NCBI RefSeq assembly: GCF_027887165.1
Contig: NC_077230.1
Location: 347,009,989 to 347,073,988 of the forward strand
DNA: 64,000 nucleotides
Direction of reading: 5' to 3'
Origin: Monodelphis domestica
Lineage: Eukaryota > Chordata > Mammalia > Didelphimorphia > Didelphidae
A program made the position numbers and the translations under genes. The notes under the pieces were generated by a model. That model searched no databases. It saw only the letters and a program-made list of their open reading frames with translations, and was not told where the DNA came from. Positions 11,001 to 23,700 of this stretch are shown one piece after another; position 1 is the first letter of the stretch; the number at the start of each line of letters is the position of its first letter.

Positions 11001-11663
11001 TTGGATTGTCCCGACTGTCTTCATTCTCTGTGTATTCCAGCCAAATTGAACTACTACCTGTTTCCAAAACTTTACCTTCCCCCTCCCACCTCTTGGCATT
11101 TTCATAGACCATCCTCCATAATTGGAATGCATGCCCTCATTGCCTTGTATTTCATGGATCCTTTCCTTTTCATGTTCAGCTCAGGAACCATCTTCTCTTT
11201 AAAATCCTCCTTTCTTCTCCCTTTGCCCTCAGTGCTCTCTCCCTCCTCAAATTATCTTGTATTGTACTTATATTCACATTTTGTATTTTTCAAATAGAAT
11301 ATAAGCTCTCTAGGGCAGGGATGACTTTGTGGTCTCAGCATTGAGCACAGTGTCTTGTAGCGGACATTTGTGGTACAAAAGACTTTTTCTTTACTGGAGA
11401 CTGTGTAGCACTAGTATTGTTGTCTCCATTTGACAGACGAATAAACTGAGATTTAGAAAGATGAAATAATTTGCTTATGGTCACTCAACTAATTAAGGTC
11501 AAAGCTGGAACACTACGAAAAGATTTGATCCCTTTTCTTTGGTCTACCAGGTACCCTGTTAACTACCCCACAACACACTGCAATCGGAGCTCATCCCGTC
11601 TCCGTGCCAACATACCGGGCCCAAGGGACGCCCACGTACAGCTATGTACCTCCACACTGGTAA
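7949..11663 (+). CDS. FAM168A: FAM168A C-terminal coding region (three exons, 5' part outside window)
   Basis: Coding exons are 7949-8091, 9426-9600 and 11551-11663. They join in phase (entry phase 1, then 0, then 1) to about 143 residues ending [10 protein letters not shown] and a TAA stop. The product is the C-terminal part of FAM168A (TCRP1), a protein of about 235-244 residues rich in Pro, Tyr, Ala and Gln with no catalytic domain. Blocks such as [20 protein letters not shown] and [14 protein letters not shown] match FAM168A as I recall it, rather than the paralogue FAM168B. In human cells it is reported to support PI3K/AKT/NF-kB survival signalling and to protect DNA polymerase beta from degradation. 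That role is from the literature and is not visible here. Every junction has AG/GT borders. The N-terminal exons lie left of position 1. Identity is near certain. Confidence 0.96.
8370..9010 (+). repeat. Degenerate tandem array of GAATGTTAGAAxTxGAAGGACCTTAGAA-like units
   Basis: Many irregular copies of a 20-45 bp unit built from ttagaatgt, gaaggacctta and aatgtcagaa. It is split by a SINE at 8537-8741 and followed by a MIR-like tail. Similar arrays occur near 19680-19850 and 46830-46975. Confidence 0.7.
8537..8741 (+). mobile_element. tRNA-headed marsupial SINE (MAR1/WSINE-like)
   Basis: The head is acagctgggtagctcagtgg and the B-box-like part gggttcaaatc. The body holds gtgaacctgggcaagtcact, the 3' end ggaaccaatacatagtattg, and an A-rich tail. 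A 10-bp target duplication, gatgctcaac, flanks it at 8527-8536 and 8742-8751. Confidence 0.93.
9060..9310 (-). mobile_element. MIR/THER-type CORE-SINE fragment
   Basis: - strand copy with tttgcaaagtgctttataaa, acagaaggaggaaactgagg and gtgctctatctactgtgcca, typical of old CORE-SINEs. It lies in the FAM168A intron just before the 9426 exon. Confidence 0.75.
9426..9600 (+). CDS. FAM168A: FAM168A coding exon ([12 protein letters not shown]...AMSA)
   Basis: The acceptor is ttctctag at 9425 and the donor gtgagc starts at 9601. The exon is 175 bp, 58 codons plus one base. It encodes the histidine- and proline-rich [14 protein letters not shown] segment and the hydrophobic [13 protein letters not shown] stretch, the most hydrophobic part of the protein. 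Confidence 0.96.
10060..11390 (+). mobile_element. L2-like LINE remnant
   Basis: A long pyrimidine-rich non-coding stretch ends with the L2 3' signature (aatcctcctttcttctccc, then agaatataagctctctaggg, cagggatgac and cacagtgtc). Reading frames are destroyed. It lies in the intron between FAM168A exons. Confidence 0.6.
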
Positions 11664-11682
11664 ACTTCAGCAGCCAATTCAC
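11551..11682 (+). CDS. FAM168A: FAM168A last coding exon with TAA stop
   Basis: The acceptor is ggtctaccag at 11550. The exon starts with two bases completing Gly, adds 36 codons ending SYVPPHW, and stops with TAA at 11661-11663. Nineteen untranslated bases follow before a consensus donor gtgagt at 11683. The stop therefore lies in the penultimate exon but within 50 nt of the junction, so it should not trigger nonsense-mediated decay. Confidence 0.95.
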
Positions 11683-11875
11683 GTGAGTAGAAATCTTAGC
11701 AGGGCTAGGTGACATTTGGGGGAAGCAGGCCTACAGATTTTATCCCATCCTGTAGCATGGGTGCTCCTTTCTTGACCCTTGTCTGAGTATTTTTCTTATT
11801 TGGAGATGGGGATGTTCAATGTTATGGGGATGTTAATTTATTGCTAGGGATGTTGCAAATAAGAACAGCCAGGGA

Positions 11876-12735
11876 TGTTAATATAGGAATGTTAAGTGGG
11901 GGGAACTCCGTGTAACTGTTTGGACCTGCTCAATAGATAACTGCTGGAGACAGATGTAAAAAAACCTCTCTTTAATAAATATTGGAAAAGGTTTGAGGAA
12001 AGGTAAGGAAAGGTAATGAAGGTTGAGGATTAGGATCCCTAAAACTAACAGGGCCTAAGCTTTTACCTACTTCCCTCTAGTTCACGAGAACTAGCTTCTT
12101 GCTCAGGTTAACCCGAGCCTTTTTATCACTCCTTAATCTATACTAATTCCCAGATCTAGTCTACATATACTATGCTAAATTGTAATCCTCTTATTTATAA
12201 TAAAGTTTACTGTCTCTATTAATTTCTCTCAGCTTTGACTCAATCTCTCTGTTAACTGCCAGCCCTTCCAGGCCTAGCTAGGCTTTTTGGCCTAAGCAGG
12301 CTTCTGGGCCTACACAGGTCTCAAAAATGACTGCTGCTGTCTCCAGCCACACAGAGGAAAAACACAGATTCTTTCTGTCTCCTTAGATCTCTTTCAACTT
12401 TAAATCAGTTCAGTTATTTACTTCTCTGCCCAATGCCAGCCCTTCTGGGCCTAGCTAGGCTTTTCAACCTAAGTAGGCCTCAAAATGGCTTGGCCCTCTC
12501 AGCTGCCACACAGGAAAAACTGCCTCTCTCATTCTCTTTTCTGTTGATTTCCCCCACAGACTTATTCCAGAAATTCTAACCTATTCTCCTCCTTCACCTG
12601 CCACTGGGTTTTTTCAGTGTTCCAGGGAGCAGAAACACCAGCCTTCTCCTAAGGAAAAAAAACCTCTCGGATACCCCCTGCTGTGCAGGTCGGCAGTTGG
12701 GAAACCAACTGACTGGCTACCCAGAATTTCAACAG
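11876..12735. mobile_element. LTR-like block with TGTTRA ends
   Basis: The right end reads ccagaatttcaaca, so the - strand starts TGTTGAAATTCTGGG, a typical LTR start. The left edge is uncertain (TGTTAA at 11876 or 11893). Inside is a pair of diverged direct repeats of gccagcccttcyrggcctag (12259 and 12436) about 177 bp apart. No viral coding sequence is present. Confidence 0.45.
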
Positions 12736-13070
12736 GCCCCCTTCCCAAGATTCTCTCTGGCCTTAAAGAAACCTTACCCACTATTCTTCACCCTGTCCTT
12801 AGCTACTAAGATCCCATTTACTTCAAATGGTCCTCATTAGCCCTATGGCTTAATTCATCCTAATAGGGATGTATGAGTAGTAGCAGCAGCAAAAGGGATT
12901 TTGTCCTAAACTTTAACCTATTCCAGAGCCCTCTTGCTTTCATAGAATGCCAGAGTTCATTAGAACATGTTAAAACTATGAAGTTATAAAATTCAACACA
13001 ATATTCAACAAATATTCATGAAGTGCCTGCTATAATGAAAGAGAACCTAGAAAATTGAATGTCAATAGGC

Positions 13071-13487
13071 TAGTGATGGTGAACCTATGGCACAGTTGCC
13101 AAAGTTGGCATACAGAGCACTCCCTGTGGGCATGTGGCTGCCCCCCCTCCAACCCCCCCCCCAGTTTGTTACTAGAAAGGTAGAGGGATTCTGGCAGAGC
13201 TCCTCTCCACTGTGCCTCTCTCACCCCTTTGCCCAGCAGCCAATGGGAATGCACAGGGGGTAAGTTGAGTGGCTCACAGATGGCAGAGCTGGAGGGGAAC
13301 AGAGAGCTCAGGCCACTCCCCTCCCTCTCTCTACATTCACTAAGGACATTCCTCACTTCACCTGTCCAGCAGCCCAATGGGAGTGCTCTCCCTCTCCTGT
13401 GTGGGATACCGGGGGGGATGGGTGGCAGGAGACATGCAGCATGGGAGGGGCATGGCATACGGTCTCTAAAAGGTTTGCCATCACTGG
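13071..13487. mobile_element. hAT-like non-autonomous DNA transposon
   Basis: The ends are inverted (tagtgatggtgaacct at left, aggtttgccatcactgg at right). The flanks caataggc and gcttaggc are similar enough to be a decayed 8-bp target duplication, as hAT elements make. About 417 bp long, GC-rich, no transposase. The end sequence recalls OposCharlie1-type hATs, but this family call is from memory. Confidence 0.65.
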
Positions 13488-13554
13488 CTTAGGCCAATCT
13501 CATTCAAGTTCTTATTTTACTAGGGAAGAGAGAGGAAATGGACTTGCCAAAGAC

Positions 13555-13602
13555 ACTGACATTCCACCTCCTCCCCCCCTCCCCCCGCCCCCTCCCCTCA
13601 TC
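13555..13602. repeat. C-rich polypyrimidine tract
   Basis: A run of CCTCC and CCCCCC blocks with almost no purines. The opposite strand is G-rich and could form a quadruplex. Confidence 0.85.
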
Positions 13603-14228
13603 ATTTTCATGGCAGAACTGGAAAATGGAATCCAGGTTTTCTGACTCCTAGCCCATGGCTAGGGATAAATGGGAATTAAGAGCAAAGACAAAAGCAACTT
13701 CCTTTGTGTTTTGTAGCTAAAGCAATCCAGATCTTGGAGTCCTCAGTGGTTGTGTAATCTAGCCTTACCTTAATAGGCCTTTCACTGGCAGTGCCTCCTC
13801 ATAAATCATAGTCCAGCCTTTACCTTGAGGGTTGGAGAGCTCCTTCAATTTAGAAGGAGCTGATTTCACTGTAAAACAGCAGTTACCCTTTGAATAGTTC
13901 TTTCTGTTGGACTGACACCTGCCTCCCTGTGACTTCTGCTAAGTTTGTATGGCTTGGTTCCTGTCCAGTTGAATTACATTCTCCAAACTTAGCCTTAAAG
14001 TTCCAGATTGGGAAGTCTGGGGTTTCCCCGAAAGTTCCTCAGTGGGTAAAAAGGGCAGGGCAAGCAGTGGTGTAGGCAAGGCAGGGCCATGTGCAACCTA
14101 TGTGTTAAGACACGAGATGATTCATAGTAGTTAATGGAGCCAATCAGAAACTATGATCCTAGCTCAGATTTCTATAATGCTTTACAGTTTATAAAATACT
14201 TTGATCACAGCAATTGAAATGAGAACAA

Positions 14229-14442
14229 GGGGGCAGTTGGGTAGCTCAGTGGATTGAGAGCTACACCAAGAAATGGGTTAAAATTTGGCCTCAGACACTT
14301 CCCAGCTGTGTGACCCTGGGCAAGTCACTTGACCCCCATTGCCTAGCCCTTACCACTCTTCTGCCTTGGAGCCAATACACAGTATTGACTCCAAGATGAA
14401 AGATAAGGGTTTAAAAAATGTTTTCAATTTAAAAAATAAAAA
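14229..14442 (+). mobile_element. tRNA-headed marsupial SINE
   Basis: A full-length copy from gggcagttgggtagctcagt to an A-rich tail. A perfect 13-bp target duplication, gaaatgagaacaa, lies at 14216-14228 and 14443-14455. It is in the last FAM168A intron. Confidence 0.95.
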
Positions 14443-17400
14443 GAAATGAGAACAAATGAATGAAAAATCATATAGTAAGTGCTTGTCCTGTGCCAAGTGC
14501 TGAGGATACAGATAAATAAGACAACACACTTCAGGACCTTGAAAGAGGGAGTCAAAACACTGAGGGTAGTAATGGTCAGAGAGCTATGATTTGGTCTGGG
14601 GAGTCAGGGGGATGCTGAGAAGAGCAGTTGGGAGCAATGGCAGTAATAGAATGGGGGGCCAGAAGAGAAGGGCAACTAGTCAGAGGCAGGACAGGTGCAA
14701 GAAGCAGGCCCACATGGAGCATGGAACCAGTTGGGACCCCTGAGATGTAGAGGGCCAGGTGACAAGTGTACCTACCAAAAGCCTGGCAGCACGAGCCATG
14801 GGCAGAAGTGCCAGCACCCCACGGCCTTGTCTGTGACCCAGAGGGCCTTTTTTTTACCTGAATGTGCTTCAGTAGCTCCCCTTCTGTGACCCTACTTACT
14901 ATTCCCCTTTGCTTCTCTCTTGTTTCCACAGATTGGGAGTCAGACATGGTATGCAACAACTCGTCTTACACCCGGTGCTGGCATGATTCCAGACCAGCGC
15001 CATGCTCGTCTGCAAGAACAACCACTGAAAAGTGCCAGGGTCACTTTATGCATCCTTTAGTGTTTGGGGTTTTTCTTTTTCTTTCTTTTTTTTTTGGGAA
15101 AAAGCTGCATTTTCTGATCTTCTCCCTCTTCCCTGGGCCCCTTCTGCCAGTCCACTTCCCATCGCATCCCCCAGATGACAACCCTCACTCTGACCCTGGC
15201 CAGTGGTCCCAGTCTCTTTAGTCTTCTCATTTCTAGGCCCAAGCGTTCAGTTTCGGGGTGGCATACCCTCTGCTGGTGTTTTGTTTTGAGTCGTTCAGAC
15301 AGCGACTGGGTCGGTTTGTTTGTTCCTTGTAGCGAGAATGGTGCGTGGTATGGCGAGTGGTCTCCATTCTGGTTTGACTTCCTTCTCTTTGTTCTTTTGG
15401 GGAGCGGGGGGAGTGATATCAGTTGTTGACTCTTCCATACCACGATACACGAAACTCTCGTCTTCCAGAGAGCTGTCATGACCAATCATAATCCATCATC
15501 TAAGGCCAGCCCATCGATAGGAGTCCCAAACTCGGGGGAATGTTAGCCGTGGCATACGTTAGATTTAGGACATAGAAAGGCTTTGGATTTGTTCCTTGTG
15601 AAAGGTCGGACTGCTTTTTGAATAGAGGAATGGGGTGGGAGGGTGGGGGGAGGGGAAGGGGACAGGAATGGTCTTGGAGGCCAAGGGATGGAAAGAAAGG
15701 AGGTGTCATGCCTGGAAACTGGCATAGGATTTGCCGCTTTGTTGTAATAGGTCTCATTGCCAGACTTTCTAGGTATTAGAACCTTCTAGGTTCTTTTGGT
15801 GACCAGAACTTGAAGGGACTGTCAGACCTGGGTACTGGATCTTCTGATTACCAGACCTTAAGGGTATCAGACATCCCAAGTACTGGACCATCTGGGTGTC
15901 AGACCTTCTGATTGATTGCACTGTGTCATAACCAGGCAGTTCCTTTGAGGGCAACTGAGCGTGCAACAGCCTCGGATGAGACAGTATGGATAGAAAAGAA
16001 ACACAGGGATCTCAAGTCATGCATCAGGATGTCTGCTTTCCAGGACCTGCCATTTCCTGGGTGGTAGAGGAAGTCGCCAGGCCCAAGCACCCAGAGAGAG
16101 CCCAGGAAATCCATCATCCTGAGCTGACCTCCCTAGGAGAGGTGAGGTATGGGATCAGTTTTAAGGCAGGTGTAGTGGCATCCTCTGATGGAGACTATGC
16201 CACCGCTGCTTGGTGGGACACTCTCTGGCATGTCAGGGCAGGCACAGCCAAGTAGATTAGGACCAGAGCACCGGAAGTCCTTACTGCCCAGCACCAGGTC
16301 CTAGATGCTGCTAACGCTATTTTGTTCATTGAAGAAGTGTTTGAGTAACATTTGAGGTACTTCCAGGGAAAGGACTATGGGGGCAGTAAGGAAAATAGGG
16401 TGAAATAGGGATCATGGAGCAATAGCAATAAATATTTCCTAAACTCCTGGAGCTGGAAGGGACCATTTTGTCCAACCCCTTCCTTTTACAGATGAAAAAA
16501 CCAAGACCCATAGTGGGGAACTGACTTGCCCTAGGTCACACAGCAAGTGAAGCTACCTAAAGAAGGGGCCAACATGATGAGAGCTGGACAGCAAGTGGGC
16601 ATAAAGCAATAAAGGCAAACAACCAGAGGGAGGAGGACACAGCAGAGGAAGAAGCATCCTTGGGAAATAACACAGGAGGCACATAGCAGGTCACACTCCT
16701 AAAGGCCAAGCCTTTCAGGAGAGGGTGAAAGGAAGGGAGCAGGGCTCCCAGTGGGGCCAGAAAAGTGTGGCACCTCAACATGGCCTAGATTTAAGCATCC
16801 TCTGGGTGCTGTAGGACCAAATATCCTTTAAGCCGGGCTAGGAAAACAAAATGGAGATTGTACTCAGAGGAGGAGGAGGACATGCTGAGAAAGGGAGATA
16901 GATTACCATCTGAGGTCCCAGGACCCTGTCCCAGGACATAATCCTGAAAAGCAACTCGAGTTGGGACCACTGGGCCAGATACTGGCCAAAGCCTTGGAAA
17001 AGGTGAGGGAAAAGGTGCCCTCCCTGTATTGTTTGCGGGCAAAAGGGGAAGTCTTAACATTTCCCTGGACCATTGGATGAAATGGACTTGTAAGAAAATC
17101 TTACAGCTTCCAACTGGGCTTTCAGTAACTATTTGGTGGTGTTCAGTGTCGGGTAAGAAAAAGAAGGAATGAAAAGAGAAACCGACCCTTACAGAGTGTA
17201 CATCTTATTCCATTCTTTAAATAATGGCTTTCCTTAGAAAATTAAGCCAATTCAAATTTGTTTTCAGTCCCCTCAGAACAAAAATAGACTCAAAACTGGA
17301 AGGGCACTTGGGTCATCTTCCATACAAAGCAAAATTTCTCCTTCAAGCCTCCTCACAAAGGAGGTCATCCTAGCCTTTGTTTTGTACCTGATATAGAAAA

Positions 17401-17791
17401 GCAATGGTCATGATTTTTAAAGTCATTGATTGCTTAGTATTTCAGTGACACAATGATTTCCATGGCACTTGGTTATAACCCTTCTATACTTATCCATCCA
17501 TTGAGATTCTTGGCTATGTCCTTCTCTGATATCTCCATAGAGGATACACCTGCCACACCAGAAGCTTCCTTTGGGCCTTTTCATATTTCTTGTGTCCTGG
17601 CACAGCACTCATTCAGGCTCTCCCATCTGTTGTCCCTTTCTTGCTTCATGGGGGGAAAAGTCATTATCGAAAGTGGTTTTTAAAATAGATAATTTCAGAA
17701 ATTTCAGAAGTAACAAAGATACACATACATATATTTACATATATAGTATACACCTGATGGTGTTTTGGGCTATGCCTCAATTTGTTTTTAA

Positions 17792-17797
17792 AATAAA
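17792..17797 (+). promoter_or_regulatory. Possible proximal poly(A) signal AATAAA in FAM168A 3' UTR
   Basis: An AATAAA hexamer follows an A/T-rich run about 2.9 kb into the terminal exon. Its use is not shown by the sequence alone. It would give a much shorter 3' UTR. Confidence 0.3.
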
Positions 17798-20700
17798 CAA
17801 CTTCCAGTGTTAACCCACATAGTTTTACAAAGACACCCACCCTATTTTGGTTTTATAAATCTTGATTTATGGATCTCTAACATCGCCTTAAATAATCCTT
17901 GGATGGAGCTATGATCTCAGCAATGCTGCTAACCCCTTCTATTTCTTCTTATCCCCTGCAATTCTCAATTCTTTCTGTAAATTTTCCATAATGGTTCCAT
18001 CCAGTACAATGAGGGACTTCCCCAAGTTCTTTTAATATTTTGTGGATACCAGTAGACATCACACGTTATTGCCACCAAATCAAAAACAAAAAAGATGCCT
18101 CCCATATTTATGGCACCAGACAAAGACTTCACGGTATTTTCTCTTCCAATATTGGATTTGTTCCACCCTAAAACTAGAAGAAGGGCAGGAAAAGAGTGAT
18201 TATCTCCATTTCACACAGGAAGAAGAGGCCCACAGAAAGGAAAGGACTTGTCTAAAGTCACACAGTTAATTTATGGCAGAGCCAAGACAGGTACTGCAGT
18301 CTTCAGCACCATGCTGCCTCAGTTTTCCTGAAGTCCATGTGGGAAAAGAGTGAGGAAGTGAGGTAAAGAGATTTCAGAAGTTTTATGCTCAGACCATATT
18401 TCTATCAGCATCGATGGTAAAAGAAAGGAAGCTAATTGACCTTGTAGCTCTGAAAACTGCATTGTTTTAGAGGCCTTCAGCGTGTGTCTAGGAGGGTGTT
18501 TGTGATGGAGAATGCTTATAGGTATGATGACGTATTCTGTTCCTTAACCAGAGGTATCCTTGCCCTTGGACTCTGAAACCCAGGGCCTGATTGAATCACA
18601 GAGAAGTCACAAAAAATTCAAAACCAGACCCCAACTACAAGCAAGTTAGCCCAGGGTTGGCCAAGAAGGACTAGTTTCATATGGCCTCAGTTGTTAGTAC
18701 CTCTGAGTAAAAAGATCTTGGCCACTTGGGGAAGAAACATAAGAGAGAAAGAAAGTGAGAGAGAAAAAACAACAACTGTCTAGTTGAACAATTTGATGTG
18801 TATGTTGGCAGGAATGATTAAGAGTCAGGGATGTTAGGAGGAGAGAGCACTGGTAGGGACTGTATCTTTGGGGGCTCCCTTGCTTGGCTGTCTTCACCTT
18901 AGTTTGGAGGTAACTATTAGTAGGTCACATTTCTGAAGGGAAATATTAGTACTTACTTGGTGCTTTATATATGTTATATCATTTAATCCTCTCAACAATT
19001 CTACAAGATCAACAGTGCAAGTATTATGGTCCCCATTTTACAGATGTGGAAACTGAGACCAAGAGAGGGGAATCAATTTGCCCAACGTAACAGAGCTGGC
19101 TCTGGAAACCCAATTTTGTGCTAGTAACAGAGCTAGCACTGGAAACCCAAATCTGAATGCCCAGGCCAGGAACCCAAATTGTCTTGCAACATATTTCTAC
19201 CACCATTACCCTTAGGAGACACTCACACTCAGGCAAATGTATAGGATGATAAGCTTGGATAGAATTCAATATTCTAAAGTTAGAGAAGGCCTTAGAGACA
19301 AGTCTTCTAGTCTAAGGGTTCTTAACCGTGAGTAAAGCCAATGGACCCCTATTCAAAGTTATGTTTTTAAATGCATAAAATATGTAAGATTGTGAAGAGA
19401 ACCAATCATTGAAATGTAGTTGTCTCAGGTACTTCCTAGCTGTTTGAGTCTGGACTAGTTACTTAACCCAGATTGCCTCACCTGTGTCCTTCTTGTCTTA
19501 GAATTGATACTAAGTTAGGAGGCTACGGGTTTAAAAGAAAAATGCCATTATCAAAATTTTTCAAAAAACAAGTTCATGTATCTTAGGTCAAGAATGTTTG
19601 AAGGAATTCAACCCCTCAAGAAGCAAACCTTTTGATTTAAGGTTAGAGAAAGGATGTCCACAACATTTAGCCAGCCACTAATATGAAAGGAAGAAAATTG
19701 AGTTTGTATGTCAGAGATGAAAGTGGCCCTAGAGCCCTGAGTGTGAAAGTCAGAAGTCCATTTAGAATGAAACAGAGAAGGTCTGAATTAGAAAGGGATC
19801 TAAGGAAATAGAATATTAGAATAGAATACAGTTAACCTGGAGAAAGACTTCAGGGATGGAGCAATTCTACCTCCTCGTTCAAAGAGGAAGAAATTGAGAT
19901 TCGTAGGAGAAAGTCACTTGTCCCATGTTGCACTGAGTTGGTGTCTGAGCTGGAATTAAAAAAGCAGGCCTCCTGATTCTTGGAAGAGGACTCCTTTCCC
20001 TGCTGCACAGTGGGAATGTGCACCAGGATGAGCCAGAGAAGCAGTGAGTGGGGAGGCCTGTTAGAGGCTAGTTGCACCTCCCATCCCCAGGCAAGTAAAT
20101 TTAAAAATATTTATCAAACACCCAAGATGACACAACCCCTACTGTTATGAAGTTTGCATTTGGATGGGGAAAAAGACATACACAAATAACTCAGACACCT
20201 GAGTGTCTGAGGAAGAGTAAGATGAGGCAGAAGACAAACCCCATTTGACTTGGTACAGTACAACAGCACAGCTCATTTTCTTCATTGTAAGGAGTCTGGG
20301 ACACTTGCCCTCTCCACCCTCACCCCCACCCCTCACCCATAAGGGAGAAAGGAAGAGATTACCTTGTATTTTGGCCCCACAATGAAAGGTAGGAAGGACC
20401 TTAGGTCAATGTCAAAGCTGAGAGGGGCCATAAAGATCACCTAGGCCTCACCACATCCCACCACCATATTTTATAGGGGATAGATTTCATTGTGATATGA
20501 GGGAAAACAACAGTCAGGGCAATGGGCCACTGGAGGCCTTTGAGCAGAAGCTGCTTACTGCTTAATGGCAATATTGAGGGCATTCCTATCCAAATACAAG
20601 TGAAAATATTGTGAACTCCCCTTAGTTCTATGATTTTCCAAAACCTTGAGTTATAACTCTTCAGATAGCAAAGAACAGTGATTGATGGACACGATCCTGC

Positions 20701-23700
20701 TCTGGGGGTCTGGCCGCAAAAGCATTAAGTGGTTGCCCTCAGCCTTGGGCTCCTTTGCTAAGTGGGAGATGGGAGCATCATGTAGTGGAAAGGAACCCAA
20801 GTTCAAGTTTGATCTTTCACATTGAATGATGGCAAGAGCACTAGAATTGGAAGTAGGAGAACTGGTTTTGCATCTCATGTCTAATTTCTAACTATGTGAC
20901 TTGGGCTGAGTTGCTTTGTAGACCTGGACATCCTATGTTAACTTACCCAACTGCCTAGCCCTGTGCTGTCCAGCACATTGGAGAGTACTAGATTGGGAGT
21001 CAGAAGATCTGGCTTTGCATCCTACCATGTGACTGTGGGCAAGGCAAGTCAGGCCCTCTTTCTGGGCCTTTGTCTTTCCCCATTTGTCATAGAGGGATAG
21101 TAATACTTGCACTACCTACCTCATAGAGTTGTGAGGAAAGCACTTTGTAAACCTTAAAACACCCTGGCAATGGGAGCCATTATCAAAAAGAGGAGGCCAA
21201 TCTTCCTATACCTGTGCCTGCTTCTTGATAGGTAATGAACAGGACTTACAAAACACAATGACCATTTCCCAGATCCTTACTGTAAGCAGGCAGTGAAAGA
21301 GATGCTAAGTTCAGCAAAGACTTGGGTGGACCATCCCTTCAGACTTGCAATCCTTTAGGTGATGCTTTAAGGGAGGTGATGATGGGAGCCTAGAGTGTTA
21401 GTGATTTAATTTGTTTAACAATGCTGCTGCCGCCATAGGGTCTCGGATAGCTTTGTTCTCTGTTCCAAACTGCAATAAGGCCTTGAACCAAATATTACCA
21501 TGGAAGCGTGACCCCAGAAAGAACCCCGAGTAGACAAATCTTAACTTGCATTTTATTACCGAGCATAATCTCATAAGCTTCCCTTTTCATGATAACTGAG
21601 AAACTCATCAGCCCAGCTCTAGTTTTCTGATATCAGCATTTCCCAAGAGGTTGGAAGATGAGGATGAGAAGACTTGGTCATTATAGAGTCAGGACTCCAA
21701 GGATAAGGGCACTGTCATTCCAGCATTAGCTATGTGCCTTAGGGGAGGTACTTTCCCTCCCTTGGGTCTTAGTTGCTTCATCTGTAAAAATAGGGTATTG
21801 AAGTAGCTGATCTAAGGTTCCTTCCAGCTCTACCATTCTTTGATTCTCTTTATGATAGGGTTGGGGTGGGATGGGGGTAAAGTGATCACCATTTCTAGAA
21901 ACACCAAAGGCTTTAGGTTGACCAAACAACATGACCTAGAGAGTAGTCAGGGCCGTGTTAGAACTTTAAATGTGCTTGACTATCCCAGTATTTACAGCTT
22001 TGTTGACCTATTTAAATATTTCGTGTAGAATTAGATGACCCCTATGATTTTTTAAGAACTAGGTGGGACCAGATATTATGATAACGATCACTTAACCATC
22101 TCACCCCATTTAACAGAAGAGGGAACAACCAGCCCCTGTTCACATAGCAAGTCTGGCTGAAGTCAAGATATGAGGCCAAGCCTCCAACTTCCCAGTCTAT
22201 AGAGATCCCCCTCCCCTCATTCTACCTTACAAATCATGGTGTAGCTAGAAGCAGAGATTATAGGTGGTGATCTCTGGCAAGACCTTTTCCCTCCCAAACA
22301 ATAGTTTGCTTCTTCCTCTGTAAAATAAAGAAGTTAGACTCAAATGATCTCTACGGTCCCTTTGGACTCCAAATTCAATGTTTTATGAAGGCTCTGAGGT
22401 TTCTCTAGTACAAGGACTTCTACAGAAAGTGGCAGATAAGGGTCTCTAAGATTCCCATGGCTTGTGGCACCTTGGGGCTCCAAGTTTTGACTTTGGAGAA
22501 GAATGTCAAAGCTGCACCTCCCCATCTTGAGAAAGTGCTCCCGGTGGGGAGTGGGGCAGTGTCTGAGTAGACCAGCAGAGAAGAGCCCAAGCATCTCTCT
22601 CAGAAAGGTGATGGGGGGAAGATTAGGGAGGAGGAAACTTACACACCACACAGTCAAATGTAGGCACAGCTGCCTGGGGAGATGGTGGCCTGGTTGTTTG
22701 TCTCCTTTATCCCTTCTTAAGGGTTGTGAAACTCTTGAAATAGTAGTTCCTGTTTCTATGGCTATAGCTAACAAAAAGCATTTTCCTAACAAAATCTCTA
22801 GGAAGTAGCCAATCCAAGGCTTATTAACCCTATTTTATAGAGTAAGGAGACTGAAGTCCAGAAAAGGGTCAGTGTCTTACTCAAAACCTGCATCTAGTAA
22901 AAAAGCTGGGACTTGAAGAGAAATCTCCTGATCTGTGGTCCAGATTTCTTCTTTATACCCTGCTTCCTCACTAAATTGTTTTTGAGTTTGGCAGATTGAT
23001 ACTCCTTCGGTCCACAAACTTATCTGTTAGGTTCTTGTAGTCTTTCCTCAGTTTCATCACGTGTTACCTCTGCAATGTGCTATTGGGTCCTGACGACTTT
23101 TTAGTTCCACCCAAGAAAAAGGCCAGCTGAAGAGGGAGCAAATGAATCTAGCATTTGGGCTGGAGCCAGGGCAGGTAGTCCAGGAGAGTGGTGCAGGTCA
23201 TGGAATCTGGCTCTGGCAGCATCTTTCAAGTGGAAGCGCTAGCCTTCTAGGATGGTGAGTACTCTGCCTGGAACATTGGTGAGGCCCATGTTCTTTCCAT
23301 GTCAGCTCCCAACAGCAGCTATAGCTTATGTTTGGAGAGATTGAATAATACCATAACCAGTGGCTTGGCAAGGACACCATCACCCACTAACCGTTCCCTA
23401 CCCCGCGACGTGCACAAGGGGAAGTAATGATATCATCCTCCCATCACCAGGGGTTCAGTTGAGGATATCCTTGGTTTGCCACAGTCATATAGGCCTAATT
23501 GGGCGCAGAGAACATTTCCCCCTACCTAGAATGGTGATCCGTGACATCTGGAGGCCTGTGTATTGCCTGGTTCTTATTCTCGTACAGATCGACCACATGG
23601 TTTGCGAAGGGAGCGGAATGGATCTAACATGGCTTCTCAGTAGCACCCTTTGTATCTCCCAACCTCGTCCAACATCAGCATTCAATCCGTAGCTCATCCC

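Noticed and set aside
13030..13644. Several 80-140 codon frames near 13.2 kb
   Set aside because: They fall within the hAT-like element and a C-rich tract. No transposase motifs are present.
14932..15485. Frames of 80-140 codons in the FAM168A terminal exon
   Set aside because: They lie downstream of the FAM168A stop in the 3' UTR, are on both strands, and have no homology.
22340..22808. 150-codon - strand frame in the FAM168A 3' UTR
   Set aside because: No recognisable domain and opposed by a 101-codon frame on the other strand. Probably chance in a GC-moderate region.
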